Shown here piece by piece: positions 46,008 to 58,200 of a stretch of DNA of 64,000 bases. Source of the DNA: Leptasterias polaris (lineage: Eukaryota; Echinodermata; Asteroidea; Forcipulatida; Asteriidae). The notes under the pieces were generated by a model, which searched no databases, was not told where the DNA came from, and was given only the letters and a program-made list of their open reading frames with translations. A program made the position numbers and the translations under genes. The first letter of the stretch is position 1. Each line of letters begins with the position of its first letter. Where the stretch lies: the NCBI GenBank assembly GCA_037783415.1, contig JAZGTN010000016.1, forward strand, positions 679,001 to 743,000, read 5' to 3'.

Positions 46008-47086
46008 TAACAACCTTTCCACTAACATGTTCTGGGTTACACCCCTATATTCCGACACCCCTATTGTATTTTCCTAACCCTAACCCAAGCATGTAAATTA
46101 TGAGATTTCGAAACATAGGGCTCTCGGAACATATGGGGTGGGGGTTGGGGGGTCGGAACACAGAGCTGTTACCGAGCCTAGATTTAGAACTCAGTTCTCA
46201 GTTTTCAGTTTAAACGTGAAGTATTCTGAATTACCCTACCGTTAGCGTGTTCTCACCTCGTTTGGTGCACAGCTTGGTCCGAGTACACTGGTACTTGGTA
46301 GCGTGTTCGCTTTTGGCTGGCTGTGTACTACATTGCGTACAACCAGCACCTTTGTGAAAACACTCCTGCTCAAATTATACTATAGCACTAAACTATACAA
46401 CATAATTGTGAATACATATAAATACAGTGCATTTGAAGTAATGACAGAGTAAAAGTTTAACTGCACTAACCTGAGGATATATTTGAAGTAAACTTAAAAC
46501 GGCGTACATACAGAGGCTACATGCACAGAATACACTAAACTATTGAGCAAGGACTAAACCAAAGCATACACGTCATGTGTCTCCTTTGGCAGTCTTGTAG
46601 TGTTGTGTGTGTTGGCACATCAAGCGGTGTAACATTCTAATAAAGAGTCTTGCCTAATCAGGCATGGCAATAACAATACTTGGGTGCCTTGGTACATTGT
46701 AGGCCCTATATCCAGATTTGTTGATACTCTGCATAGTGTACGACACAATGGTTGGATAAATGGTTTGTCTGACATAAGGTGTCGGACATTTCTCTGACAA
46801 AATGGGTCTGGCACCATGTTTTGTCGGACATAAGGTGTCGAACATATTTGGTTTGTCGGACCAATGAGTCGGAGATAATGGTTAGTGGACACAGTCAGGC
46901 TTTAGTGAATTAGATAATGGTAGCATGTCGGACTTCGTGGGTCGAATTATAATAATTGTTTGGACTCATTGAGTTGGACATCACAGCTGAGGTCCAAATC
47001 TTCCGTTATCGGACACACTGGTCCATTCCATTCCTGACAACTGCGTGGTACACATACATATTAAGACATATGTTATTAAGAATGCC

Positions 47087-48295
47087 TTAAAGGGACACGT
47101 TGCCTTCGAATTTGGCGCTTTACTCTCACCAGGAAATCTGAACACATCTTTCCGACTATGTGCCAACTCCATTGGCTTCAAAGAATAATTTACAAAGTCT
47201 TGCTGCTGACATTGAAGATCCTTATCGGTGAGGCTCCTTCTGATCTCTTGTCCCTGTACAATCCGCCACGGGTTTTTAAAGATCCACCACTCAGGAATTA
47301 CTTTGCTCGATGCCCAGCAAGACTTCAACCTGGGAAGGAGTTTTTCTGTCATTGCACCCAAGTTTTGTTGTTTGATTGTTTTCTTTCTATATTAATACTT
47401 TCATACATACAGATAAATAATGATTAATGATCAATACAAAATATATCAAAAATTGTAAAACAATACAGTATGAATGGGGGAACATTCAGAGAAGAACTAG
47501 CCTTCTGTAGTGGAGCACCTAAGACTGCAGTCAGAGTAAACAATTTTGGAAAATACCAGCAAAACTCTTCTATACGGTTGCGCGATTCCAGTCGCGCCTC
47601 AACATCCACCTATTTAAATCAGCTTTAACTGTGCGCTGATCTGTTATTGCTATTCAGCTTTTTTGAATAATTCCAGTGATTTTTTGTTGGTATTTAAGAA
47701 TGTAGTATACTTTAATCTGCTTATGGTATTATAGTGCGCCAATCTTTTACCGCTATAATATAATGGTCGTATACAGTCCAGTACTTTCATCTTGTGGTTG
47801 TTTGATGGTTGTATATAGTGCCAATTATACTGTCTCACATTTCAACTTCGTTTCGCTTTTTATTAGTTTTGTTTTGTACGGTGTTTTTGTTATTTATATG
47901 TTTACTCTTGTAATTGGGTTTTACTTGTTCATGTTTTTTCCTTACCTTTGGCTGGATTATTGGTAGGCCTACTATTTTGTATTATTGCCTCATTTAGTCT
48001 TGTTTCTGATTATTCCAATAATTTGCACAGCGCTGAAGAGACCTCTTGTTTTATGCGCCTCATAATGTTTGGTATTATTGTTATTACTAAAAAGGGTTTG
48101 TTATGAAGTGAATTTGGTCACGAAAAGATGTTTTAAAATTAGAATGTAATGATCCACACGAATATAACTCAAAATTGTGTGGTTTTCCTTTTGCCTCGTG
48201 GACTGGCAGTCCGGCATTTTTCAGAGCTTTTGTGACTTCACAAAATGGCGGACCGTGTTTTGGCGGTTTTTAGGATCTCTAATGAAGTGTTAAAA
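47087..48295 (+). mobile_element. LINE tail nested in a TTAA-type element, block C
   Basis: The outer element starts at TTAAAGGGACACGTTGCC (47087). The LINE part (about 47110-48090) reads MCQLHWL, RIIYKVLLLTLKILIGEAPS, LLSLYNPPRVFKDPPLRNYF, with a small deletion next to HWL that removes PVSK. The ATT-rich tail is followed by gaatttggtcacgaaaagatgttttaaaatta and a tttgtgacttcacaaaatggcgg hairpin of the outer element. Confidence 0.7.
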
Positions 48296-48404
48296 CAAAA
48301 GTCATTTGACAGGTTTTTTTGTAGGTAGGTCTATATGTATTTGTAATTTGTGTTAAAACACGAAGATGGCTTGATTTGCCAGTTTAACTGTATAAACTAA
48401 CTAA

Positions 48405-48655
48405 TATAATAATAATATAATAATAATATAACACTTGTATAGCGCAAACATATCCACCTATTACAAGTAGGCGCTCAAGGCGCGACAATAAAGAACAATT
48501 ACAGAATAAACAATAGGCCTAAACATGAACAATTTAAACTGTGCCGTTGTAGGCAAGTATCATGAGATGGGTTTTGAGGGAAGTTTTGAAGGAGCTGAGG
48601 GATGAAATAGAACGAATGTTGTAAGGAAGGCTGTTCCAAAGACGAGGGGAGGCAT
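48405..48655 (-). mobile_element. LINE 3' tail, minus strand, unique to block C
   Basis: On the minus strand the frame RYASPRLWNSLPYNIRSISS then LSSFKTSLKTHLMILAY is a typical L2/CR1-like ORF2 C-terminus. It is followed by cgcgccttgagcgcctactt, gcgctatacaagtg and an (ATT)n tail at 48405-48430. Block B runs straight across this point (ctataatac to tgtttttatg), so it inserted after the duplication. Confidence 0.8.
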
Positions 48656-49460
48656 ACCGTTTTTATGAAATGAAAGGAAGGGGTTCAGAGGTCGAGAGTT
48701 AAAAATTACTCGGAAACGCCGTTGATTTTCAAGTTGACATAATACTGTATTGACTTATTAAGTGTGAAAATCTGTAACATTATTTCAATATTAGGTCTGA
48801 CACATCTATGATGACAGTTTTTACTTTTGTCTCGAGCCGGATAGTTTTAAATGTATACAAATTATGTGTATACTTTTGTCCGAAGATCTTAAAATACAAA
48901 ATGTTTATCATATAGGGCCTATAGTTTATATTTTAGTTCTGTAAATATTGAACAAAGGTTCAGGTTTTGTTTGTAACAATAACACAAATGTACAGGCGTC
49001 ACTCCACGTGCCTTGCCTTACACCAACAGTGTATAAATGTGTCTGTTTTTGCGTGTTGTATAGACCGTAACACCACATACAAAACTCTATGCTAGCGTTA
49101 CACCACAACTGCAGGGATTCGACACTTGAAAATAAAAAAAATAAAAAAAACGGGTCAGAAATGATCCGGATTCCAAGTCCCAGGGTGCCGGACTCAAAAT
49201 GTAAAAAGAAATTGATCCTTACTCGGATTTTGCCTCATTTTGACCCATTTCTGGGTCATTTAGACATAGATTCAGGGTAGTTCTGACCCAGAAATTGGTC
49301 AGGCCACACTGGGCCAAGATTTTGCTCAATTCAGACCAAGGAGTTGCTAGAGTGTAACGTCCACAAATTCCACCAACTCTTTTTTGAATAGCGCAAAATA
49401 CTCTTGAAAACTCCCACTTCTTTGGAATCCATTTTGACCTAATTCACTCATCTCATCTTT

Positions 49461-50295
49461 GAGCAAGTTCGAGTGCGCACATTTAGTCGACCTGTAATTG
49501 ACCACTGACTAGCAACGTACATGCGCAGTGACATACTCACGCGAACGACTCTTTTGGAAGTCTAGTCAACAATCGGAAATTTTTTTCCATTCCTTCTTCC
49601 GCCTCTTTGCGATAGTGTCACTGGTTTAGTGGATAAGCAGTATGTTATTTAAACGCTAATGCTTATCAAAAAGAAAGAAAATGTTCGCATCTGCCGAACA
49701 GTAAAGAATAAGTTTGCCTATGAATTCTGAGGCTTAAATGAATAACTATATTTATATACAAGAAATGCCCGTAGACTTCTGGGACTTATTTAAGTAAACT
49801 CACGTAAGCCTTGGTTACCTGGACCCCTTCGTTGTAAGGGGCAAACACCACAGAGCCAAATTCAGGGTCCACGTAGCCTCAGCATACACGTTAATTATGA
49901 AGACGATGCAGATAAGATTGGAAGTGCTGTGGTGAACCTCACTTGTTGAAGGTAGAACGAAGAGTGGGGTGACGAAGCCCGCTCTGTAGCTTTTTGTTAC
50001 CGCGTTTCGCACCAATAGTTATAGTCTAAAGGTATATGGGGATCTTTGTTGATGTACACCTGGCCACATCTTTGGGCCATTCATCAAAAGAAAAGGAAGA
50101 ATTCACTACACTGGTTCCCTTCTTCGCTTTACACTTGTTAGCATGGAATGAGGCTATCGGGACCACGGAAGAAACCATGGTCCTGAGGCTGGTTCCAAAT
50201 GGTCGACCACAGTAGTCAACCAATGGTCGACCAGCCTGGGTTCGATTCAAAATAGACGACCTTTAGTTAACTACGGTGCGCACTCGAACTTGCTC
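49461..50295. mobile_element. TIR segment inverted relative to block A
   Basis: Ends gagcaagttcgagtgcgc and gcgcactcgaacttgctc form the terminal repeats. Compared with block A (5783-6133) the interior is reversed, and the reversed stretch extends on one side to about 50370 (gacatcgactcccaaactgac). Extra sequence at about 49620-50040 has no counterpart in A. Its minus strand contains a 30-codon open frame, YVDPEFGSVVFAPYNEGVQV, of unknown origin. Confidence 0.6.
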
Positions 50296-51317
50296 ACATG
50301 TCTCCTTTAATACGCACTACTCTATTTAACACACAGTGACATCGACTCCCAAACTGACACGAGCTTATATACTCCCACAATGACGAGTGTGTTAGAGTGT
50401 GATGTTGGTGCTGAGGGGTCAATTGACAATACTTATAGACCTAAATGACAACAGTTTCAAACTAAGGGAATCCTGATGCTGACAACAAAGTCTAGTCATT
50501 GATTCATTCACAATTATTAAACATTTTACAAAACCAAAATGTTTACACGTCTTAAAACACGGTCACAAGTTAAAGCCGACATTTTTGACATTGTATTAGG
50601 GCTAAATGTTGTCTTTACAAAAGCTGCCTCCTGGCAAAGTTAGCTGATCGTATATTTGAATTGCGAATTTCGCTACGGCTACGGCGGTTGCTAAGGGACA
50701 ATGGTGCTGTTCAGGATGTCCTATATTTCAACGTTGATGACGCGGCAGTCCAGCCGTAGCCGTTAAGTTGAACACTTAACTTGTTGAGAGGCACGGTTGG
50801 CAAATGAGCTAGGGCGCCACCATGCGTTTAATACATTAAAGTATAATCTGATAATTATTTGTTAGTACGCGGTCTTGATGTTTGTAACAGTGATGAGCTG
50901 GAAGATTTTTGTGTACATATTTTTATCTGTACATACAATTATCTTAACTCTGCCAACGTTGTGCTCTTCGTTTCTCACTTTTCTTCTTCATCTGCACTTG
51001 TTGGCTGTGAATGGGACTTGGGACAACTTGCCTTTATCATTTCAGGAAGGAGTGGTTATATTGAAAAGAAACTAGAGACGCGAGTGAAATAATGTGATGA
51101 CCTTGTTATCTGGTAAATAATTCAATTTTTTATACTTTTGCAGCATTCTCCAACATTTTCCCCATTGTTGTGTTCTTCATTAATCGCAAAACTTGCTTTC
51201 TTTTCTTGGGGGGTCCGAACTCGACCCGATCTGCTTTTTATGGCCCCCTCCACTTCAATTTTTAAGTGTTTTTTGTTTTCCTTTTGTATTGTACACACTA
51301 ATTTTCTTTTTCTTTGT

Positions 51318-51785
51318 CATGAGCGTAAGGAAATGAAATACAATCGCCTAATTGACGACCTCATTACGGAGGGTTACAATGCCCAGCTATATTGTATTGA
51401 GGTAGGTAGCCGTGGGCTTATCTCACCTGATAATGAAAAACGCTTACAGTCCATCTTCCAGACTAGTAAAAGGCAAATCCAAAACCTAAAAAAAGATCTT
51501 AGCCGGATTTCCCTGCTTTCCAGCTACACAATCTGGAATGCACGGCATAACGCTGTTTGGGAAAATTGCCCCTACCTTAAACGATAGTCTGGTCCCCTAC
51601 CATGATGTAATATTTTTTTTTTTTTTGCTGTGTATAATACTTTTTAAGCTGTGTACGTACTGTACTTTTTGTATTGTTTGTCTTGTATACCCTGCATGTG
51701 ATTTGGCGTTTAGTCAAAACCGTGACCTGGGTTGTGTGTACATTCTCTTATCGATGTTTTTAATGAATAAAGAATGATTTAATAT
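51318..51785 (+). mobile_element. LINE ORF2 C-terminal fragment with 3' UTR
   Basis: The frame HERKEMKYNRLIDDLITEGY continues NAQLYCIEVGSRGLIS and ends NCPYLKR followed by a stop at 51585-51587. This K.Y..L......G......IEVG.RG pattern is common near the C-terminus of non-LTR retrotransposon ORF2 proteins. The 3' UTR ends aataaagaatgattt. Block A lacks it, so the insertion defines the right edge of block C homology. Confidence 0.65.
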
Positions 51786-52271
51786 AGCTTGTGCATGGAT
51801 TGGACTATGTCTAATGGCGGCTCTGAAATGAAGCCATCGATGGTTGCGTAACAACTTGACGTTTCAACGAGTATGCTCGCTCGGAGTGATCGTCTTCAGG
51901 AGAAATTATTCTACTTGTCAGCGACCAGTGAATGAGCTAGGCAGTCTATATCCCTATACAACAAGAACTCTTCCTCTGTGCATGCTGTACACGAAAGTGA
52001 ATTGCCTCCAGGGCTAGGCAGGTTATTAAACTATATATGCATGCATAGAGAAAGGACTACACCCTTTCCGCTGGTGGCGCTTTAGCTCTCGACAAATGCC
52101 GTTCGCAAACGTGGTGTTTATAATCATAGTGGTATAACGAGCTAGATAACAGCCAATAACAACACAGACATAACAACCAAACATACTCACATTATCTGTC
52201 CCAAAAGGCGCGTCTAAAAACACACGCACACGCAATCGTGCATTGCTAGCTGGAGACTACGGACTCACAAC
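51786..52271. other. Spacer upstream of the P450 gene
   Basis: Contains acttgacgtttcaacgagta...tcgtcttcaggagaaatt (51853-51905), whose reverse complement has CTGAAGA and GTTGAAACGTC spaced as in retroelement-associated ribozyme-like ends. The last 250 bases should hold the P450 promoter; an AT-rich aaactatatatgcatgc lies at about 52028, but no core element can be fixed. Confidence 0.35.
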
Positions 52272-55200
52272 ATGAATCCCGGTTTGATAATTTGGGGGTT
52301 GATTGAGGCCCGCGCTGTCCTGATAGCGCTCGTTGTATTCCTAGGAGTTTACTGGTTTGTGAGGAGCAGCCAATACAATAATCTGCCTCCTGGACCATTC
52401 ACGGGATCCTGGTCATCATGTCTGGACGACCTCTGCACCGTGTACGACTTATTAAAAAATGACGTCACCAGACAACCGCACCAGATCTTTAAAAGGTAAG
52501 AGGGTCTCGTCGTAGAGGTATTTTTCTCGAAACATAGGAGCGTTCTCCATTAAAAGGGTAAATGGGTAAAGAGCACTGGAGAGCTGTATTATAAAACATT
52601 GTGATATGTCTAACTGTATGCAGTAATGTAGTTTTATAGAAAGAGGTAATTTTTTACCAACAAATTTGAATCTGAGAAAAGTCTTCAGGCATGAAGCCTT
52701 TTTCAGGCATCTGAAAGCACACATTCTGTGCAACGATCGTGATTTTTTCTTTCATTTTTTCCCCTTGCACCTTCGATAACCAGAGCCCAAATTTTAACAG
52801 GTTTGTTATTGTATGCATATTTTGGAGCACACCAAGTGATGATACTGGTCTTTGACAATTACCAAAGATATTCATTGCCTCGGAGATCCGCTGGCCAAAT
52901 GCCAGTTAAAACAACCGAGGACCAGTCAAAATTCACTCCAAGTGGTCCGAGTGGCTATTTCAGTGTTGAAAAGCATTACTATTTCCTACATTTTAACGGA
53001 CCTAGTGAAAAAGCTGGTCATTTTTGTAAAATGACCAGCTAACTGGTCCTGCTGGCCTGTCACTAGAAAAGTTAAGATCAAACCCTACAATAGGCTTTTT
53101 CAAACCATTGAAGTTATTGGAAAATATGCCGAATCCGACTGCTATTGTTTCACTTTGACCAACGAAAAAAAAGGGGTCTCTTATTCGTTCACACCCCCTG
53201 AAATGATGATTTTTTTGTCATTATCTGTCGAAAGTGACAGTCAGTTTTTGGCGGCATCTTTTCTACTTTAGGTCTTTCTTTAACGTGGGCAATGAAAACA
53301 AACGCCGAGTCCGAACTAACGGCTTCAGTAGCGGGTACGGCTGGCGTCGCAGCCAACGGCCATAGCCGAATGTCGCTCGCTTAGGACTCGGCCTATTTAT
53401 GTGCAGAGATTTCAAAGGAGTCTGCAAAATGCTGCACCCGCACCTTTTCACCCACTATGATCAATGTACCTTATTCTGCCAGATAATTATTTCAAGGTTG
53501 ATTACCAACAAGTAAAAAAGTGGTGATTGTTTCTCATGAAGTTGGTCTAATCGTCCCATAACACTTCTCCAACGCCCCTCGCTCTAAAAACACCCAGGAC
53601 CCAGTTTCCGGGTACCAGCCTGGGAGACCTGACCTGATCAATTCCGGGTCAGACTGATCAATTATGGGTTAGACTGACCCAGTAAGTCGTTTATGATGGG
53701 GATCTTGGTTCGGATTCTGCATCAATTTGATAAAGTTCCGGGCCAGTATTTCAGGATCATATTGACCCAGAAATAGGCCAGCCCCATCCGGGACCCTAAC
53801 TCCGGATTAATTCCGATCCGGGACTTTCACAGGATACTTTTGATTTTGGAAGGAGCTTCCATCCACCTGGTGTTTAAAAATCTCATATGGTAAACCATTG
53901 TTCAATCAGCCCGTATTGTTTAGTTTTTGTTTTGTTTCGTTGTTGTTGTTGTTGTTGGTGTGTTTTTTGTTATTTAATGTAGCGATTCAGTTTGTTTTGT
54001 TTTGTTGTGGTTTTGGGGGTGTTCGTTTGCTTTGTTTGTTTTGGCTTTTTATTTATTCATTTATTTATTTGTTTTAAAATATTTTTGTTAACACTTTGTT
54101 TATCTATGAACTTATTTATTTATGAATTTATTTATTTGATTCTTGATTCAAAAAATAGGCCTAAAACTTACTGTATGTTTCATGGTTTATACAAAAATGC
54201 AGTTACCGAAAGGACGTTGTCGGATTGCATACAATTGTACGGTTTGGTTATGTGGATGTATCGATGTTGTAACGCAGAGGTGTCTTTTCCCCATGCCGTT
54301 CTTGTAGTGCACAGAACATGCCGTTCTTGTAGTGCACAGATCATGCCGTTCTTGTAGTGCACAGAAGGTAATTAAATCACTAATGTGACCAGCTTGTTTG
54401 TGTAACAAACTGGTTCAAGTTCACTCAAAGTTCAATATGGGGCAAGTTCGAGTGTGCAGATTCGTTCATAAACTCGATATTTCAATCATTTATGTGTAGG
54501 TTGTATTTCACATTAAAGGCACTGGACACATTATTCTCACTTGGTGTACCCCAACATTATGCATACAATAAAATACCTGTGAAAATTTGGGCTCAATTGA
54601 TCATCGAAGTTACAAGAAAATAGTGAAAGAAAAAACACCCTTGTTGCACAAATTTATGTGCTTTCAGATGCCTGAAAAAGGCTTTAGGCCTGAAGTCTTT
54701 TTCAGATTCAAATATTTTAGTGAGAAATTACCTCTTTCTCAAAAACTACGTTACTTCAGAGGGAGTGGTTTCTCACAACGTTTTATACTACCAACAGCTC
54801 TCCGTTGCTCGTTACCAAGTAAGTTTTTATGCTAATATATATTTGGAGTAATTACCAAACGTGTACAGTGCCTTTAAGGAAACTCCAGTAAAGGTCCCAT
54901 TGGGTTCAAACACTTAACACGCCATTTTTGTTTGATTTCATCACATAATTACATAAAAAGACTAGTAATCAAATACTAAATAATAGTCAATTTTGTTGAG
55001 CAAACGATATAGATTAACAAAGCAAATTGCTGGCACGTCACTTTACTTTTTTAATGTATTATTATTTTGTTTTCCCTCTACAAGTTAAATAATTTATTAC
55101 TTAATTATCTCAATGCAAAGATATTTTGTTTTGCCATGTTGAACTCAACCTTTACCGCTATTGTTTAGAACTACTCATTAATTGTGACATCGCTAACGTT

Positions 55201-58200
55201 GATCCAGTTGAACTAGCTAGTCGAATCGCGGCTGATATATTGATCGACTACGATTGAGCCTAGTCGACTCTAGATCGACTATGGTTAAAGCACAACGACC
55301 AGTATCCACACTTGATGTGACCCAACATACATGAAATAACAAACCTGTGAAAATTTTAGCCCAGTCATTGGAGTTACAATAAAATAATGAAAAACCCCAT
55401 AGGCCTATATATGTTTTCACTGTTTTCAAACATCAGGTTTTGGACTCAAAACTAATTGTTCTACTCATTTCTAAAAAGAACTATTGAATTTTAGGCAGAA
55501 ACATTTCAAAGAGAGTTTTCCATAATGACCCATAAAACTTGTGTGCAAATCTGTGAACATTTATATTTTCACTTATACCAATGTTGTACACACATTTTTC
55601 TATTGTTATGAGAAAGAAAGGAAACTTTTTGAAAGCCTCTGTAGCTTGTGGAAATGATAAAAGGGTTTAATTTATCAGCTGACTATACACACTGCACTTT
55701 AAATGAACCAATGACATGATCAACAATGCTGGGGAAAAAAAATGTCTGGTACGTTTGCGTGTCATGAAGCAATTGGGAAGATTTCAGCACCCTGGTACAT
55801 GTATAATATCAGTCGAAAGTCGGATTGCACCTTGTTTCTGTTGTTAAGAGAAACAGGAAACTCTGAAAGCCTCTGTAGCTTTATGATAAAAAGGTGTAAC
55901 AGCTGACTGCACACTGCACTTAAAGGAACCAATGACATGATCAACAATGCTTTACAAAATGTCTGGCAAGTTTGCGTGTCATGAAGCAATTGTGAATATT
56001 TCAGCAGCCTGGTATATCAGTCGGATGAGGTGATTTATTTACTGATGAATGGCCATGAAAAATAATGGGGTAAATGCAAGTTACAGACAAACTATGGAGT
56101 AGTGTTGAAACACGAGGCCAATGAGAACATGACCTCGTGTTTGGTGTTTGGTGTTTGGTGTTAGCAGACTGCAGCAGCTAAAATTCCACTTGCTGACAAA
56201 CCCCATGAGTTACGTTAACAAAAAAAGTTGCCAATCCTACTGAAATACTTAAAATTTGATAATTTAATTTGAAAACCACCCTCTCGCCACGTTAACCAGC
56301 GATTTGTTGCCGCGATCGAAACAAGTACAAGCACAAAATCTCTGACAAGATATTAAACCACAGATTATTTTGTGTGGTTTTCATTAAAACGAGACCACTT
56401 CAATATATACTTGGTTTGTGGTAACACCATGTGTATACCTACTTGCCAGGTAGATTTTTGTTCTTTGAGAACTTGTCTTGCTATTTATTATACTGCCGCG
56501 GAGTAGACTATTCGAAATTCGGGAGACTTCCGGAGACTTCTCAGAGTCTGAAAAGAACTGTCCTGCTTATTAACACTTCAGTTGAAAATTTGCACAGGTT
56601 GGTTGGTGTGTGCATTTATTGAAGACTAAATAGAACTTGCTTTATCCTTTAACACATACCACCCAACATAACGCAAAGGCCAGACAGATATGATACATAT
56701 GATAAGCTTATTGTAGAGATAACGAACATACAACTGATAACCGAAACAATAGTTATGTGACCAAAAGAAAGGCACTGATTAAAAGAGGCAGACAATACGC
56801 CCTTCAAAAATGGTGACAAAGGGCGAGTCTGTTTACGAAGTAGTCCTAGACGTATAGCCTGAACAATGACGTCGCACTTCGAGTCTCGTGAATAACGACA
56901 GTGTTGCGTTGCACTTGCGCAAACAGATCGTGACTGTTCGCGCAAACGTTTGTGGTCGTTGGGACAATTGGTTGCGCACTTCTTGATGAAACAAGTGACA
57001 GAGCTCCAGTGGTGCCACTAATCCAGATTCTAACGAGATAATTTATTTTGCCGAGTCGACTTAAAACTAAAAAGAAGTCAGAACTGTAACTAGTAGTAGC
57101 AGTTTCGGAGACACTTTGAATGAAAATAAGTTTAGGTTGAGATTTGACACGAACAAACGTGTGGTAAAACCTGTTATTGATTAGTCTTGGCCCAAGACGT
57201 CAGTGATCGATAGTCGATAGTGTACTGCGCGCTATAACGAGTTGTAACCAAACGCAAGTACACTATCCACTTTCGATCACTGACGTCTTGAGCCAAGACT
57301 AGTCATTGATGCGATCCGTGACCCCATTCAGAAACGTGCCTTCAGTAAAAACGCATTCAAGTTACAGCACAGAATTTCAAGCGTTTCTCGCTCAATACCA
57401 ATTGTTTTTCCCCAGCAGGTTTTCCGTGAAGTATGGGCATCTTCTTAGCTTCAATATGGTTGCGATACATATCGTAACGCTCAACAGCTGCGAAGCAATT
57501 AAAGAAGCTTTTCAGAACCCACACATCAGCGACCGACCGGCAATACAAGTTTTGAAACACTCAATCGAAGGAGATGGTAAACTAACATCAGTTATCCCAC
57601 TCTTCCTTGGTTATCGTTTACTTAAAAAAAAAAATAGCTAAGGCGGACATTTGATCAATTTTCTGTCATTAATAAGTTAGTATAAAGAAGTAATGACATT
57701 CTCACGGAGCCCCTAAAGGGACAGGTAAAATACAAATTGAAAAGGTAAAAAGATATCACAATTATTTTGTTCCCTCGAAATATTATTTCAATCCCTCGAA
57801 ATATTATTTCAATCGCTCAAAATCCTACTTCGTTACCGCGAAATATATTTCGTCTCCTCGAATATATATTTCGGAGGAACGAAATAATATTTCGATTGGA
57901 CAATTATTTATTATTTCAAGGGAACGAAATAATATTTTTTGGGGGAACAAAATAATACTTTGAGGAAACGAAATAATACTTTGAGGAAATGAAATAATAT
58001 TCGAGGGAACAAACTATTATTTGTTGTCGTGTTTTCATCAGGAGTTGCCTTCGCCTCGGGAGAAACTTGGAAACTCCAGAGGAAGTTGGTCTTGAATTTC
58101 CTGCGAGCCTTCGGGGTGAATCGGATGAGCTTTGAGGACAAAATAGCCCTGGAGGCCCAATATCTGAACACAGAGTTCCGGAACCACGGCGGCCGTCAGT

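Larger units (their letters stand above)
42246..51318 (+). repeat. Segmental duplication block C
   Basis: Follows block B from gttcattcatg (42268) and block A from about 43590. It contains a copy of the GGGCCCAATTTC MITE (43035-43222), a complete palindrome, gene C, the TGTCGGACA cluster, the nested LINE tail, and the downstream part found in A but not B. Insertions specific to C are the minus-strand LINE tail at 48405-48655 and extra sequence within the inverted TIR segment. It ends at about 51318 in a LINE fragment, 950 bases before the P450 gene. Confidence 0.75.

Noticed and set aside
49815..50250. Minus-strand ORFs in the inverted segment of block C
   Set aside because: They lie within TIR-element sequence and are not preserved in block A; only the short YVDPEFGSVVFAPYNEGV frame is noted as unexplained.
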